Positions 1 to 6,907 of a DNA stretch of 23,171 nucleotides are shown here, one piece after another (positions within the stretch are counted from its first letter, which is position 1; every line of letters starts with the position of its first letter). Below the pieces are notes generated by a model. It was given only the letters and a program-made list of their open reading frames with translations, searched no databases and was not told the DNA's origin. The stretch is from positions 1-23,171 of the forward strand of contig CAJUHQ010000053.1 of assembly GCA_910586095.1 (NCBI GenBank). The letters are read 5' to 3'. A program made the position numbers and the translations under genes. Source of the stretch: an uncultured Lachnospiraceae bacterium. GTDB lineage: Bacteria; Bacillota; Clostridia; Lachnospirales; Lachnospiraceae.

Positions 1-20
1 TAGGATTCGAATAATGCCAT
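1..20 (-). CDS. Start of a gene running off the left edge (probable GGGtGRT-type protein)
   Basis: Only the first codons are in the window: ATG at 20..18 and then Ala-Leu-Phe-Glu-Ser. The start is supported by a GGAGG ribosome binding site that lies inside the last codons of the NifU-like gene, so the two genes are tightly coupled (stop TAA at 25..23, next ATG at 20). From memory, the GGGtGRT protein family in Clostridia often starts with this MALFES sequence and sits directly after a NifU-like scaffold gene. With so few residues the product name is an inference from context. Confidence 0.55.
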
Positions 21-22
21 AA

Positions 23-727
23 TTATTTTACCTCCTTATCTGTTCTAGGATCAATGATCTTAACAGCATCCTGTACGCGGCCGTACTGACCAGAAGCCTT
101 CTCCCATGCAGTGTTTGGATCATCACCCTTTTTAATAAAGTCAGTCATCTTACCAAGGCTTACAAACTTGTAGCCGATAATCTTGTCATCTGCATCCAAA
201 GCGATACCGGTAACATAGCCTTCTGCCATCTCCAGATAACGAGGTCCCTTCTTTAAAGTACCATACATTGTACCAACTTGACTCCTTAAGCCCTTTCCTA
301 AGTCTTCAAGACCAGCACCTACAGGAAGTCCTTCCTCTGAGAAAGCTGACTGAGAACGTCCATAGACAATCTGCAAGAACAGTTCTCTCATAGCAGTATT
401 GATCGCATCGCACACAAGGTCTGTATTCAATGCCTCAAGCACGGTTCTGCCTGGAAGCAACTCAGCCGCCATAGCTGCAGAATGTGTCATGCCCGAACAG
501 CCGATTGTCTCAACCAATGCCTCCTGGATGATACCTTCCTTTACATTCAGAGACAATTTGCAGGCACCCTGCTGTGGTGCACACCAGCCTATGCCATGTG
601 TAAATCCTGAAATGTCCTTCACGTCCTTTGCCTTAACCCATTTTGCTTCTTCTGGGATCGGCGCGCAGCCATGATTACCATCACGGGCAACTGTACACAT
701 TTCTTCAACTTCTTTTGAATAAATCAT
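23..727 (-). CDS. NifU-like iron-sulfur scaffold-type protein
   Basis: A 234-residue soluble protein. It resembles the NifU/IscU N-terminal fold: a cysteine pair in GWCAPQQGAC (C49, C56), then IGCSGMTHSAAMAAELLPG (C77), the counterpart of the GC-x-SxA region of IscU, and a further cysteine at C106. C11 and C21 near the N-terminus are extra. Scaffold proteins of this fold hold a transient Fe-S cluster on conserved cysteines; whether this one serves general assembly or a dedicated partner cannot be read from the sequence. It is longer than IscU (about 130 residues), and the C-terminal 100 residues are not recognised. The start is secure: AAAGGAG lies 7 bases before the ATG. No NifS-type cysteine desulfurase is adjacent in the window. 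The next gene downstream overlaps its ribosome binding site, so the two products are probably partners. Confidence 0.8.
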   Translation of the reverse strand: MIYSKEVEEMCTVARDGNHGCAPIPEEAKWVKAKDVKDISGFTHGIGWCAPQQGACKLSLNVKEGIIQEALVETIGCSGMTHSAAMAAELLPGRTVLEALNTDLVCDAINTAMRELFLQIVYGRSQSAFSEEGLPVGAGLEDLGKGLRSQVGTMYGTLKKGPRYLEMAEGYVTGIALDADDKIIGYKFVSLGKMTDFIKKGDDPNTAWEKASGQYGRVQDAVKIIDPRTDKEVK

Positions 728-798
728 GTGAAAACTCCTTTCGATTCATAGCTTATATTTTGAATGTAGGAAAAGTCATATAAAAATCCCACATATCA

Positions 799-826
799 AT
801 AACATATCTGTGTAAAAATAGTTCAA
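799..826 (-). promoter_or_regulatory. Candidate sigma-A promoter for the NifU-like gene
   Basis: On the minus strand TTGAAC (826..821) and TGTTAT (804..799) are separated by 16 bases, about 70 bases before the start codon. Both boxes deviate from consensus, so this is only a plausible candidate. The rest of 728..945 is AT-rich and geneless. It holds a small inverted repeat (CTACAA/TTGTAG, 922..938) next to the mobile element. Confidence 0.3.
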
Positions 827-945
827 ATTCACCAAATGAAAAATTCTTAATTTTTGATTCTAATTTCCATACGGACACCCACAAATATTTTCGCATAAAT
901 CTATGAAAATAGCAATATTTTCTACAAAAATATTGTAGTAAAAAT

Positions 946-1082
946 GTAACAGTTCAGTTCAGGACTTTGCACTACGCTGCAAAGTCCGTAAAAATGCGTG
1001 GTGGTTGAAATGTGTCAAGTCACGGTGCGTGGTTTTGCATGGCTTGATACCCGTAACAGGAAGCCATAGGCTGAACTGTTAC
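946..1082 (+). mobile_element. IS66-like non-autonomous palindromic element (MITE), copy 1
   Basis: A 137-bp element bounded by perfect 12-bp terminal inverted repeats GTAACAGTTCAG / CTGAACTGTTAC. The flanks gtaaaaat (938..945) and gtaaaaag (1083..1090) form an 8-bp target duplication with one mismatch. Inside are a 10-bp hairpin (GGACTTTGCA 962..971 with TGCAAAGTCC 978..987) and an internal third copy of GTAACAG (1053..1059) that can pair with the right end. It shares most of its sequence with the element at 6908..7015, which is in the opposite orientation. It encodes no protein. GTAA ends and 8-bp duplications are the hallmark of the IS66 family, so mobilisation by an IS66-type transposase is inferred. 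It lies between the stop codon of the hexapeptide-repeat gene and the promoter region of the NifU-like gene. Confidence 0.85.
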
Positions 1083-1091
1083 GTAAAAAGT

Positions 1092-1763
1092 TTATTTGCG
1101 CTTTGCAATTTCACCTTGTTTCTTATAAATACTATCTGCCTCCACAAATCCGCGAACTGATGATGTGGGATAAACCGATGTATTGCGTCCTATAACCGTA
1201 CCAGGATTCAACACACTATTACAACCTATCTCCACACAATCACCAAGCATTGCGCCCACCTTTTTTAAGCCAGTCTCTATTGTTCCATACTCTGACTTTA
1301 CCACCACCAATGTTTTATCACTCTTTACATTAGATGTGATGGCTCCTGCTCCCATATGTGACTTGTATCCTAAAATGCTGTCACCTACATAATTATAGTG
1401 TGGCACTTGTGCCTTGTTAAAAAGAATCACATTCTTAAGTTCAGTCGAATTTCCTACCACAGCTTTCTTACCTACAATGGCATTTCCTCTAATAAATGCA
1501 CAATGGCGCAACTCAGCTTCCTCATCAATAATACATGGACCATTGATACAGGCAGTCGGAGCAACCACAGCAGATTTAGCTATCCAAACTGCATCCCCAC
1601 GTTTTTCATATCGGTCAGCAGGCAATGTATCACCAAGTGCTATAATATATGCGCTAATCTTGGGCAATAACTCCCACGGATAGACAGCTTGTTCAAACAA
1701 AGAAGCAGCGATTGTCTCCTCCACTGTATAAAGATTCTTGATTTGCAATTGTTCCATTTTCAT
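1092..1763 (-). CDS. Left-handed beta-helix (hexapeptide repeat) protein, GlmU C-terminal-like
   Basis: About 223 residues. After an N-terminal helical part (residues 1-58), repeats of the [LIV]-G-x4 hexapeptide type run from about residue 60 to 205 (for example IAKSAVVAPTACINGPCIID, then AFIRGNAIVG, GAGAITSNVKS and IGCNSVLNPGTVIG). This is the trimeric left-handed beta-helix of GlmU-type acetyltransferases. There is no nucleotidyltransferase domain, although relatives are often labelled UDP-N-acetylglucosamine pyrophosphorylase, so an acyltransferase or sugar-nucleotide-related role is the most that can be said. The open frame begins at 1775, but ATG 1763 is preferred because GAGG lies 6 bases upstream; ATG 1757 is also possible. 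The leader contains a possible pseudoknot that ends just before this ribosome binding site. Copy 1 of the mobile element starts 9 bases after the stop codon. Confidence 0.75.
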   Translation of the reverse strand: MKMEQLQIKNLYTVEETIAASLFEQAVYPWELLPKISAYIIALGDTLPADRYEKRGDAVWIAKSAVVAPTACINGPCIIDEEAELRHCAFIRGNAIVGKKAVVGNSTELKNVILFNKAQVPHYNYVGDSILGYKSHMGAGAITSNVKSDKTLVVVKSEYGTIETGLKKVGAMLGDCVEIGCNSVLNPGTVIGRNTSVYPTSSVRGFVEADSIYKKQGEIAKRK

Positions 1764-1777
1764 AATTTTCCTCATTT

Positions 1778-1830
1778 CTGCGCCGCTTTATGTGCATCTA
1801 GAGTTTGTGGTTGCAGCGCAGACACAAACT
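1778..1830 (-). promoter_or_regulatory. Candidate H-type pseudoknot in the leader of the hexapeptide-repeat gene
   Basis: Read on the minus strand, AGTTTGTG (1830..1823) pairs with CACAAACT (1809..1802), 8 bp. Within the loop of that stem, CTGCGCTGC (1821..1813) pairs with GCGGCGCAG (1786..1778), 9 bp with one G-U. The connecting loops are 1, 3 and 15 bases, and the last ends in an A-rich stretch. The second stem ends 4 bases before the GAGG ribosome binding site. This is the topology of translation-regulating pseudoknots, but no known riboswitch class is recognised. Confidence 0.45.
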
Positions 1831-1925
1831 TGATTTTTCTTTTTAATTACATGATAAGCCTGAACTGGTATAAGACATTTCAGGAATTGCACGATGTGCG
1901 TTTTCTATGAAATTTATTAATGTCA

Positions 1926-1954
1926 TTGCTATTTTAACATGATTCCACTATAAT
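1926..1954 (+). promoter_or_regulatory. Probable sigma-A promoter for the capA-like gene
   Basis: TTGCTA (1926..1931), a 17-base spacer and a perfect TATAAT (1949..1954). Transcription would begin near 1961 and give a leader of about 150 bases before the ATG at 2114. The tandem palindromes at 2010..2043 lie within that leader. Confidence 0.5.
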
Positions 1955-2009
1955 TTATATGTATTTTATATTGTAAACATGCATTAATCTTCTCTGCTTC
2001 CTAACAGCC

Positions 2010-2043
2010 TGCAAACAATGTTTGCAATATTCACAATGTGAAC
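2010..2043 (+). promoter_or_regulatory. Tandem palindromes upstream of capA-like gene, possible operator
   Basis: Two dyads follow each other: TGCAAACA-A-TGTTTGCA (2010..2026) and TTCACA-A-TGTGAA (2030..2042). They share the core ACAATGT and their centres are 18 bases apart, close to two helical turns. They sit 70-100 bases before the start codon. The spacing suggests a dimeric regulator bound side by side; no specific regulator can be named. Confidence 0.35.
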
Positions 2044-2113
2044 AATATTTACCTTACAGAATTCTTTTTGTCTTTTAAATATTGAATTCATATCAAAGAA
2101 AGGACAATTTATT

Positions 2114-3547
2114 ATGAAACCTAAAAAAATGAAAGTTAAAGCCAAACATCGCTACTTTTCTCTGATAGGAGCACTTACTTTAATCACTTGTATACTGTTT
2201 TGCGGATGGCCTTTGACCAATTCTTTTGCAACTTCTTTGTCAGACACAGATGTTATACAAGAACAAGGCACAGATTCCATTTCAGAAACCATCCCTGCCA
2301 TTGATGAAGAAGAGCCTTTTTTACAGTCAGAAGTCCCACAACCTATTGAAGAGTATGATATCACTTTGATGGCAATTGGTGACAATTTGCTTCATATGGG
2401 TATCGTAAATACTGGTCGTCAACCTAACGGAACTAGAAATTATGACTTTCTATTTGAAGGAATTCATGATTTCTTAGAAAAGGCGGATATCAAAATCATC
2501 AATCAGGAAACTATATTTGGCGGCAATCAATTAGGCTTTTCTGGTTATCCTAAATTTAACTCTCCCACAGAGGTCGGAGACGCCATTGCAAACTCAGGTT
2601 TCAATGTAGTTTTACAGGCCACCAACCATACAGCCGACAAAGGGCTCATTGGAATACAAAATTGCCTTACCTTCTGGAAAACACATCCTGAAGTCCTTGT
2701 AGCAGGAATCCACGAACCCTATACATCACAACCAGACCAAAGTCGTATCCCACTATTAGAAATTGATAACTTTACTTTTGCCATCCTTAACTATACATAT
2801 GGCCCCAATAGCTCAAACATCCCTCTCTCTATAGCTAACCAATTGGACATGCTTTGCGCTGTAAACGACAAAAATCGATTGATTGACTTTACAACGCTAA
2901 ACCCACAGGTTCTCGCAGATATTGCGACTGCCAAAACGCTAGCGGATATCGTTATTGTCTGTCCACATTGGGGAACAGAGTATGCCACAATACCTTCTAG
3001 CACGCAAATAACTTTTGCTCAACAAATGGCAGACGCGGGGGCAGATGTCATTATTGGAACTCATCCCCACGTTGTACAGCCTATAACATGGATTGAGTCT
3101 GCAAACGGCAATCGCACTCTCTGTTATTATTCTCTTGGGAATTATGTATCCACGCAAAAAAATGGAAGAAGTATGCTAGAGGGCCTTGCCTGGATAACTT
3201 TTCATGTGACAGAAAACGATATTGCTATTGCGGAGGAACACACAGGAATTGTTCCACTTGTATGTCATTATTCAAGCGGTCCTGTGCGCCTCAAACGTGT
3301 ATATCTACTTGAGGAATATTCTCAGGAACTCGCCGCTAGTCATGGCATTATCCCCTATGGTGGTATTTCCTTTCATTTAGATACTCTTCAAAAATGGAGC
3401 AATGAAACACTAGGAGATTGGGTTTTGTCTGCTGATGAGATTCTATATCCTACTCCTGTACAAACTGTACCAATTACATCCCCACAAGATCCACAACTAA
3501 CTTTGGAAGTTCCTGCTAATCAACAATACTCCGTACTCCCAGAATAA
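2114..3547 (+). CDS. CapA-family protein (metallophosphatase-like, poly-gamma-glutamate type)
   Basis: 477 residues. An N-terminal membrane anchor or signal segment (about residues 14-39, SLIGALTLITCILFCGWPL) is followed by an acidic linker and a CapA/PGA_cap domain from about residue 82 to 400. Motifs of that family are visible: MAIGDNLLH (D90), INQETIFGG (about 129), NHTADKG (N171, H172), CPHWGTEY (H285), GTHPHVVQP (H317, H319) and SLGNYVS. The domain has a calcineurin-like phosphoesterase fold and is found in proteins for polyglutamate capsule synthesis and in many stand-alone exported homologues. With no capB or capC nearby, a capsule role is not supported; an exported envelope enzyme is more likely. 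The ribosome binding site AAAGGA is about 10 bases before the ATG. The 3' end overlaps the convergent NlpC/P60 gene by 32 bp. Confidence 0.85.
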   Translation: MKPKKMKVKAKHRYFSLIGALTLITCILFCGWPLTNSFATSLSDTDVIQEQGTDSISETIPAIDEEEPFLQSEVPQPIEEYDITLMAIGDNLLHMGIVNTGRQPNGTRNYDFLFEGIHDFLEKADIKIINQETIFGGNQLGFSGYPKFNSPTEVGDAIANSGFNVVLQATNHTADKGLIGIQNCLTFWKTHPEVLVAGIHEPYTSQPDQSRIPLLEIDNFTFAILNYTYGPNSSNIPLSIANQLDMLCAVNDKNRLIDFTTLNPQVLADIATAKTLADIVIVCPHWGTEYATIPSSTQITFAQQMADAGADVIIGTHPHVVQPITWIESANGNRTLCYYSLGNYVSTQKNGRSMLEGLAWITFHVTENDIAIAEEHTGIVPLVCHYSSGPVRLKRVYLLEEYSQELAASHGIIPYGGISFHLDTLQKWSNETLGDWVLSADEILYPTPVQTVPITSPQDPQLTLEVPANQQYSVLPE

Positions 3548-4778
3548 CACCATCATAGTCATATTGACTAATAATGACCCCTTTTCTAGAATTTGCAGCA
3601 TGGATAATTTGTCCATTGCCAATATACAATCCTACATGTGTACATGTAGAGCCATTTGAGCTATAACAAATAACATCTCCTGGCTGAATTTGATCCATAC
3701 TAATACTTCTTCCGGCTGATGTATATTGTCCTTGTGGCGTTCGACTTAAACTATATCCAAACTCTGCGTAAACGTAACACGTAAATCCTGAACAGTCTGT
3801 ACCTGTCGCAAGACTCTGGCCACCATGCACATATCTACTTCCAAGATATTGCATTGCATAGTCCACCACTGCTGTTCTTAGCTCCGAAACAGTAGCATAA
3901 TTTGTTTGTGGCGGTGGCACAGAGACCACTGCGCGCTCAGGTACTGCCTCCTCTGTTGTCTGTGTTCGCGCTTGTAGTTCCTGCAAAGCCGCCAATTCTG
4001 CCTGCTCCTCCTCAATGGATTTTGCATAGATAAACTCTTCTGCTATGGTCACATACTCTGATGCCACATACCCTGTATGTTCTCCTGTATAGCTTACTTT
4101 AGACCATTCATCTCCCCACTCTAACAGTTTTGCTCTCTCTCCATTGTCAATATAACCTATTCTATTAGAAGAAGTATCTGGTTTCTCACGCACATTTAGC
4201 CTGTCAGCCTTGACCACCACATAACGCGTAACATAATTGTCAACTACCGCTGCTGCATCTTCTCCATAAATAAAATATTCTGCCTTAATATATCCTTCTA
4301 CCGTTCCCGAAACTACTTGGAACCACTCTTTGTTTTCTCCTGCTGTTGAAAGAATTTGGGCCACCGATCCATCATACATTTTCCCAACCACTTCACTGTC
4401 TGTAGTAGGGTTACTTCTAACATTTACATAATTATCAACCTTCGCTATTGCTAAATTCGCATACTCACTTTCCTGTGCTAGAGCCCCTTGGCCTGTGCTT
4501 GCCTTGGCAGTAAAATCAATATCCAAAAGATCAGCTACTCCTGCATGTATTTCTGTTAGATCGGTGTATGTTCCATCTAATCTACCTTCCACTCCCGCAC
4601 TGAATGTAGTGTAACCTTCTATCTGTGTTGTCGCTTCATCTGTCTGCATTTTTGCTGTTTCCTGCACATTTTGCTGCCTGTTCAAATTCCTGAAATATAC
4701 CAGTGCAATACTTCCTATTATAATCACAACAATACTAATCACTTGTAGTCTGCTATTGAATCCTTTTGTAGTTTTCAT
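3516..4778 (-). CDS. SH3-domain NlpC/P60 (C40) peptidoglycan hydrolase
   Basis: 420 residues from the ATG at 4778, which has AAGGGG 7 bases upstream; the frame stays open to a TTG at 4814 but that start has no such site. A transmembrane segment (about residues 10-29) suggests an anchored, extracellular enzyme. Two bacterial SH3 domains follow (about 111-168 and 186-248, each with a V(N/R)VR-type motif), then a Glu/Ala/Gln-rich linker and a C-terminal NlpC/P60 domain (about 299-420). The catalytic triad is visible: Cys329 in GTDCSGF, His381 in CTHVGLY and His393 in IIHAANS. Such enzymes cleave stem peptides of peptidoglycan, with the SH3 domains binding the wall. The stop lies inside the 3' end of the convergent capA-like gene. 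Confidence 0.92.
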   Translation of the reverse strand: MKTTKGFNSRLQVISIVVIIIGSIALVYFRNLNRQQNVQETAKMQTDEATTQIEGYTTFSAGVEGRLDGTYTDLTEIHAGVADLLDIDFTAKASTGQGALAQESEYANLAIAKVDNYVNVRSNPTTDSEVVGKMYDGSVAQILSTAGENKEWFQVVSGTVEGYIKAEYFIYGEDAAAVVDNYVTRYVVVKADRLNVREKPDTSSNRIGYIDNGERAKLLEWGDEWSKVSYTGEHTGYVASEYVTIAEEFIYAKSIEEEQAELAALQELQARTQTTEEAVPERAVVSVPPPQTNYATVSELRTAVVDYAMQYLGSRYVHGGQSLATGTDCSGFTCYVYAEFGYSLSRTPQGQYTSAGRSISMDQIQPGDVICYSSNGSTCTHVGLYIGNGQIIHAANSRKGVIISQYDYDGVILGVRSIVD

Positions 4779-4790
4779 TCCTATACCCCT

Positions 4791-4808
4791 TGCGTGCATT
4801 AGCACGCA
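4791..4808 (-). other. Short stem-loop just upstream of the NlpC/P60 ribosome binding site
   Basis: TGCGTGC (4791..4797), loop ATTA, GCACGCA (4802..4808): a perfect 7-bp stem with a 4-base loop. It ends about 3 bases before the AAGGGG site. It could influence translation or be a protein-binding site; there is no run of T after it on either strand, so it is not a terminator. Confidence 0.4.
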
Positions 4809-4897
4809 TATCAACCAATAGTTTAAAAATGTGCTTTTGTGCGTTATATATGCCAGTCAATAATTGTGTAACCATGTAAAAAATACAATCTACTTGT

Positions 4898-4923
4898 TAT
4901 GAAAGTAAAGGACAACTTTCATA
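4898..4923. other. Inverted repeat in the gap between the GT2-GtrA and NlpC/P60 genes
   Basis: TATGAAAGT (4898..4906) and ACTTTCATA (4915..4923) form a 9-bp AT-rich stem with an 8-base loop. No T-run follows directly on the minus strand, so it is at best a weak terminator of the glycosyltransferase transcript. Nearby (4933..4945) is a GC-rich 13-mer that recurs at 19801..19813. Confidence 0.35.
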
Positions 4924-4976
4924 GCATAGATGGCCATGCGGCCCGATAATCAGCAGGCTATGTAAAAAGTTTACTT

Positions 4977-6035
4977 CTAAAATACCCATTTTTGTTGAAT
5001 CCGAAAGCTGACAAAGAAAAGGCTCATATCTATCACAAGCTTAACTACTGTCTCAAATAAACTACCTTTAAGATGCAGTAGAACCTCTGCAAACAGATAG
5101 ACAAGTCCATATGACAACATAGCTTGACATATACACAGTATATAATACTTGCCCAAAGAATTGCTTGCAGATTCTTTGGATTGAAAAACTACCCTTTTAT
5201 TCAGACAATAATTGGTGAGCGAACTGGCTATTCGTGCACCTACTGTCGCAATCAAAAGTCTTAGATCAGCCCCTATAAAAGATTGTACCAACAAGAGATT
5301 CATCACTGTAAACAGAAAAATATCCACCAAAAAGGAACAAAGAGAACTAGCTATAAACTTAAAAATAACTTCGTAGATCTTTAGAGAATCTCTAATTGGA
5401 TGAAAATGAGAAGATTGATTGTTGTCTAAATAAACTGTTTCAATTACAAACTCTTGTATTGTAATATTTTGCTTTTTGATACACAACAATTGATTCGTCT
5501 CATATTCATACCGATCGCCTTCAACCGCAATCATAAGCGGCAAATATTGAAATGGGATTGCACGAAGTCCCGTTTGAGTATCGTGAATTTTGATACCACA
5601 GGCACTCCAAAAAATTCCTCTTGTCAACAAATTACCAAATTTGCTGCGAAATGGAACTCCTGAACCTGAAAAATCTCTGACACCTAAAATAATTTTATCC
5701 CTTTCTTGTTCCATCAATATGATACTATGTTTGATATCCTGTGGAAGATGTTGTCCATCTCCATCAACAGTTACTACTCCACTAATTTCATGGCGATGTT
5801 CTATTATGTACATAAAGGCTGTTTTCATTGCACACCCTTTGCCCTTGTTTGTCGTGTGTGTCAGCACTTCCACTCCATCAAGACATTGGACTGCTTCAAA
5901 GTATTTTTTGCAGGTATTTAGACTTCCGTCATCTACCACAACAATATCTTTTAGTCCTTCTTTCAACAGCCCTTTTACAACATTCACCATCGTTTCATCG
6001 GGATTAAATGATGGCAAAACGACCGTTGCGCTCAT
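4977..6035 (-). CDS. GT2 glycosyltransferase fused to a GtrA-type membrane domain
   Basis: 352 residues. Residues 1-215 form a family-2 glycosyltransferase of the DPM1/polyprenyl-phosphate type: VVLPSFNP, IVVVDDGS (about 31-38), NKGKGCAM, VTVDGDGQH (DxD at D91/D93) and HDTQTGLRAIP. Residues about 222-352 hold four hydrophobic helices with the GtrA features YCLNKRVVF and RIQQKWVF. Enzymes of this build usually transfer a sugar from a nucleotide donor to a polyprenyl phosphate, and GtrA domains are thought to help move the lipid-linked sugar across the membrane. Having both parts in one chain is known in Firmicutes but less common than separate genes. The AAAGGAG site is 13 bases from the ATG, longer than usual, and no in-frame start lies closer. 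The PAP2 gene ends 69 bases upstream, so the two are probably cotranscribed. Confidence 0.88.
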   Translation of the reverse strand: MSATVVLPSFNPDETMVNVVKGLLKEGLKDIVVVDDGSLNTCKKYFEAVQCLDGVEVLTHTTNKGKGCAMKTAFMYIIEHRHEISGVVTVDGDGQHLPQDIKHSIILMEQERDKIILGVRDFSGSGVPFRSKFGNLLTRGIFWSACGIKIHDTQTGLRAIPFQYLPLMIAVEGDRYEYETNQLLCIKKQNITIQEFVIETVYLDNNQSSHFHPIRDSLKIYEVIFKFIASSLCSFLVDIFLFTVMNLLLVQSFIGADLRLLIATVGARIASSLTNYCLNKRVVFQSKESASNSLGKYYILCICQAMLSYGLVYLFAEVLLHLKGSLFETVVKLVIDMSLFFVSFRIQQKWVF

Positions 6036-6104
6036 TTTAGTAACGATGCTCCTTTCTCAAATGTGAAAATCTCTCATCCATATATAGACAAATGCGATAA
6101 TTAC

Positions 6105-6656
6105 CTATTGTTCTTCTGAAATCGTTTTGGCCTTCATACCTGCAAAAACTTTGTCGCCAATAAAATTCACTATGAGTCCAATACCAATCCCTGTTACAAG
6201 ACCTCCCAACACATCTGTCGGATAGTGTATTCCCACATACAATCGTGAAAATGCAATAAGCGCAGCCAAAACAATAAAAAGTACTGCAAACTTTTTTGGT
6301 ATTTGTCTATATATCGCTACTGCTGATGCAAAACTAGCACCTGTATGTCCCGATGGAAACGAAGCATCATGGGCTGGAGCAACAATACATTGAAGTCCCT
6401 CCACTACCTCATAAGGCCGAATTCTTCCAACTATATTTTTTAAGATAAGATTATTTACAATCAAGGACCCAATCAAAGCACATGCCGAATAAATCCCTGC
6501 TCTTCTAGTTTGTCTAAAACACAACAATACAATTGTAAGTACTATCCAAAAAATTCCCGCATCTCCTAAATGTGTGATCCCCTTAAAAAACACATCACAC
6601 ACAGCATTTCGCATATACTCCTGAATCAGAAGTAGAATTCCCCCATCTATATTCAT
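6105..6656 (-). CDS. PAP2-family membrane phosphatase
   Basis: 183 residues with about five hydrophobic helices. The three signatures of type-2 phosphatidic acid phosphatases are all present: KNIVGRIRP (73-81), PSGHT (101-105) and SRLYVGIHYPTD (137-148). The PSGH histidine and the SRxxxxxHxxxD histidine are the usual catalytic residues. Substrates in the family include undecaprenyl pyrophosphate and phosphatidyl lipids; the neighbouring polyprenyl-sugar glycosyltransferase makes recycling of a polyprenyl carrier plausible but unproven. ATG at 6656 is chosen, with AAAGG 7 bases upstream; the in-frame GTG at 6662 has no room for a ribosome binding site. Confidence 0.9.
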   Translation of the reverse strand: MNIDGGILLLIQEYMRNAVCDVFFKGITHLGDAGIFWIVLTIVLLCFRQTRRAGIYSACALIGSLIVNNLILKNIVGRIRPYEVVEGLQCIVAPAHDASFPSGHTGASFASAVAIYRQIPKKFAVLFIVLAALIAFSRLYVGIHYPTDVLGGLVTGIGIGLIVNFIGDKVFAGMKAKTISEEQ

Positions 6657-6907
6657 AACCACGCCTTTCTTAAAACTACAGCTCTTACCGAAAAGGCAAG
6701 AACACCTCCCTTACACAAATATCTGTGATTTTCAACATTCCTACCCATATAGGAATCAACATCTATCTTTTTGTATGACAGCTTATGTATAAATGTTTGT
6801 TGTATAAGATTTTGCAACGAATTATCTGACAATATTATAATTTGCTCTATAATATCACAATATTCTATGATAATCAACTGTAACGTTTGTATGTGATCCA
6901 TAGCAGA

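Noticed and set aside
4791..4814. TTG start at 4814 for the NlpC/P60 gene
   Set aside because: It would translate through a perfect hairpin without a ribosome binding site; ATG 4778 has AAGGGG at good spacing and places the membrane segment near the N-terminus.
5590..6066. 158-residue plus-strand frame opposite the glycosyltransferase
   Set aside because: It is the shadow of a gene with clear GT2 motifs; composition and lack of a start signal argue against coding.
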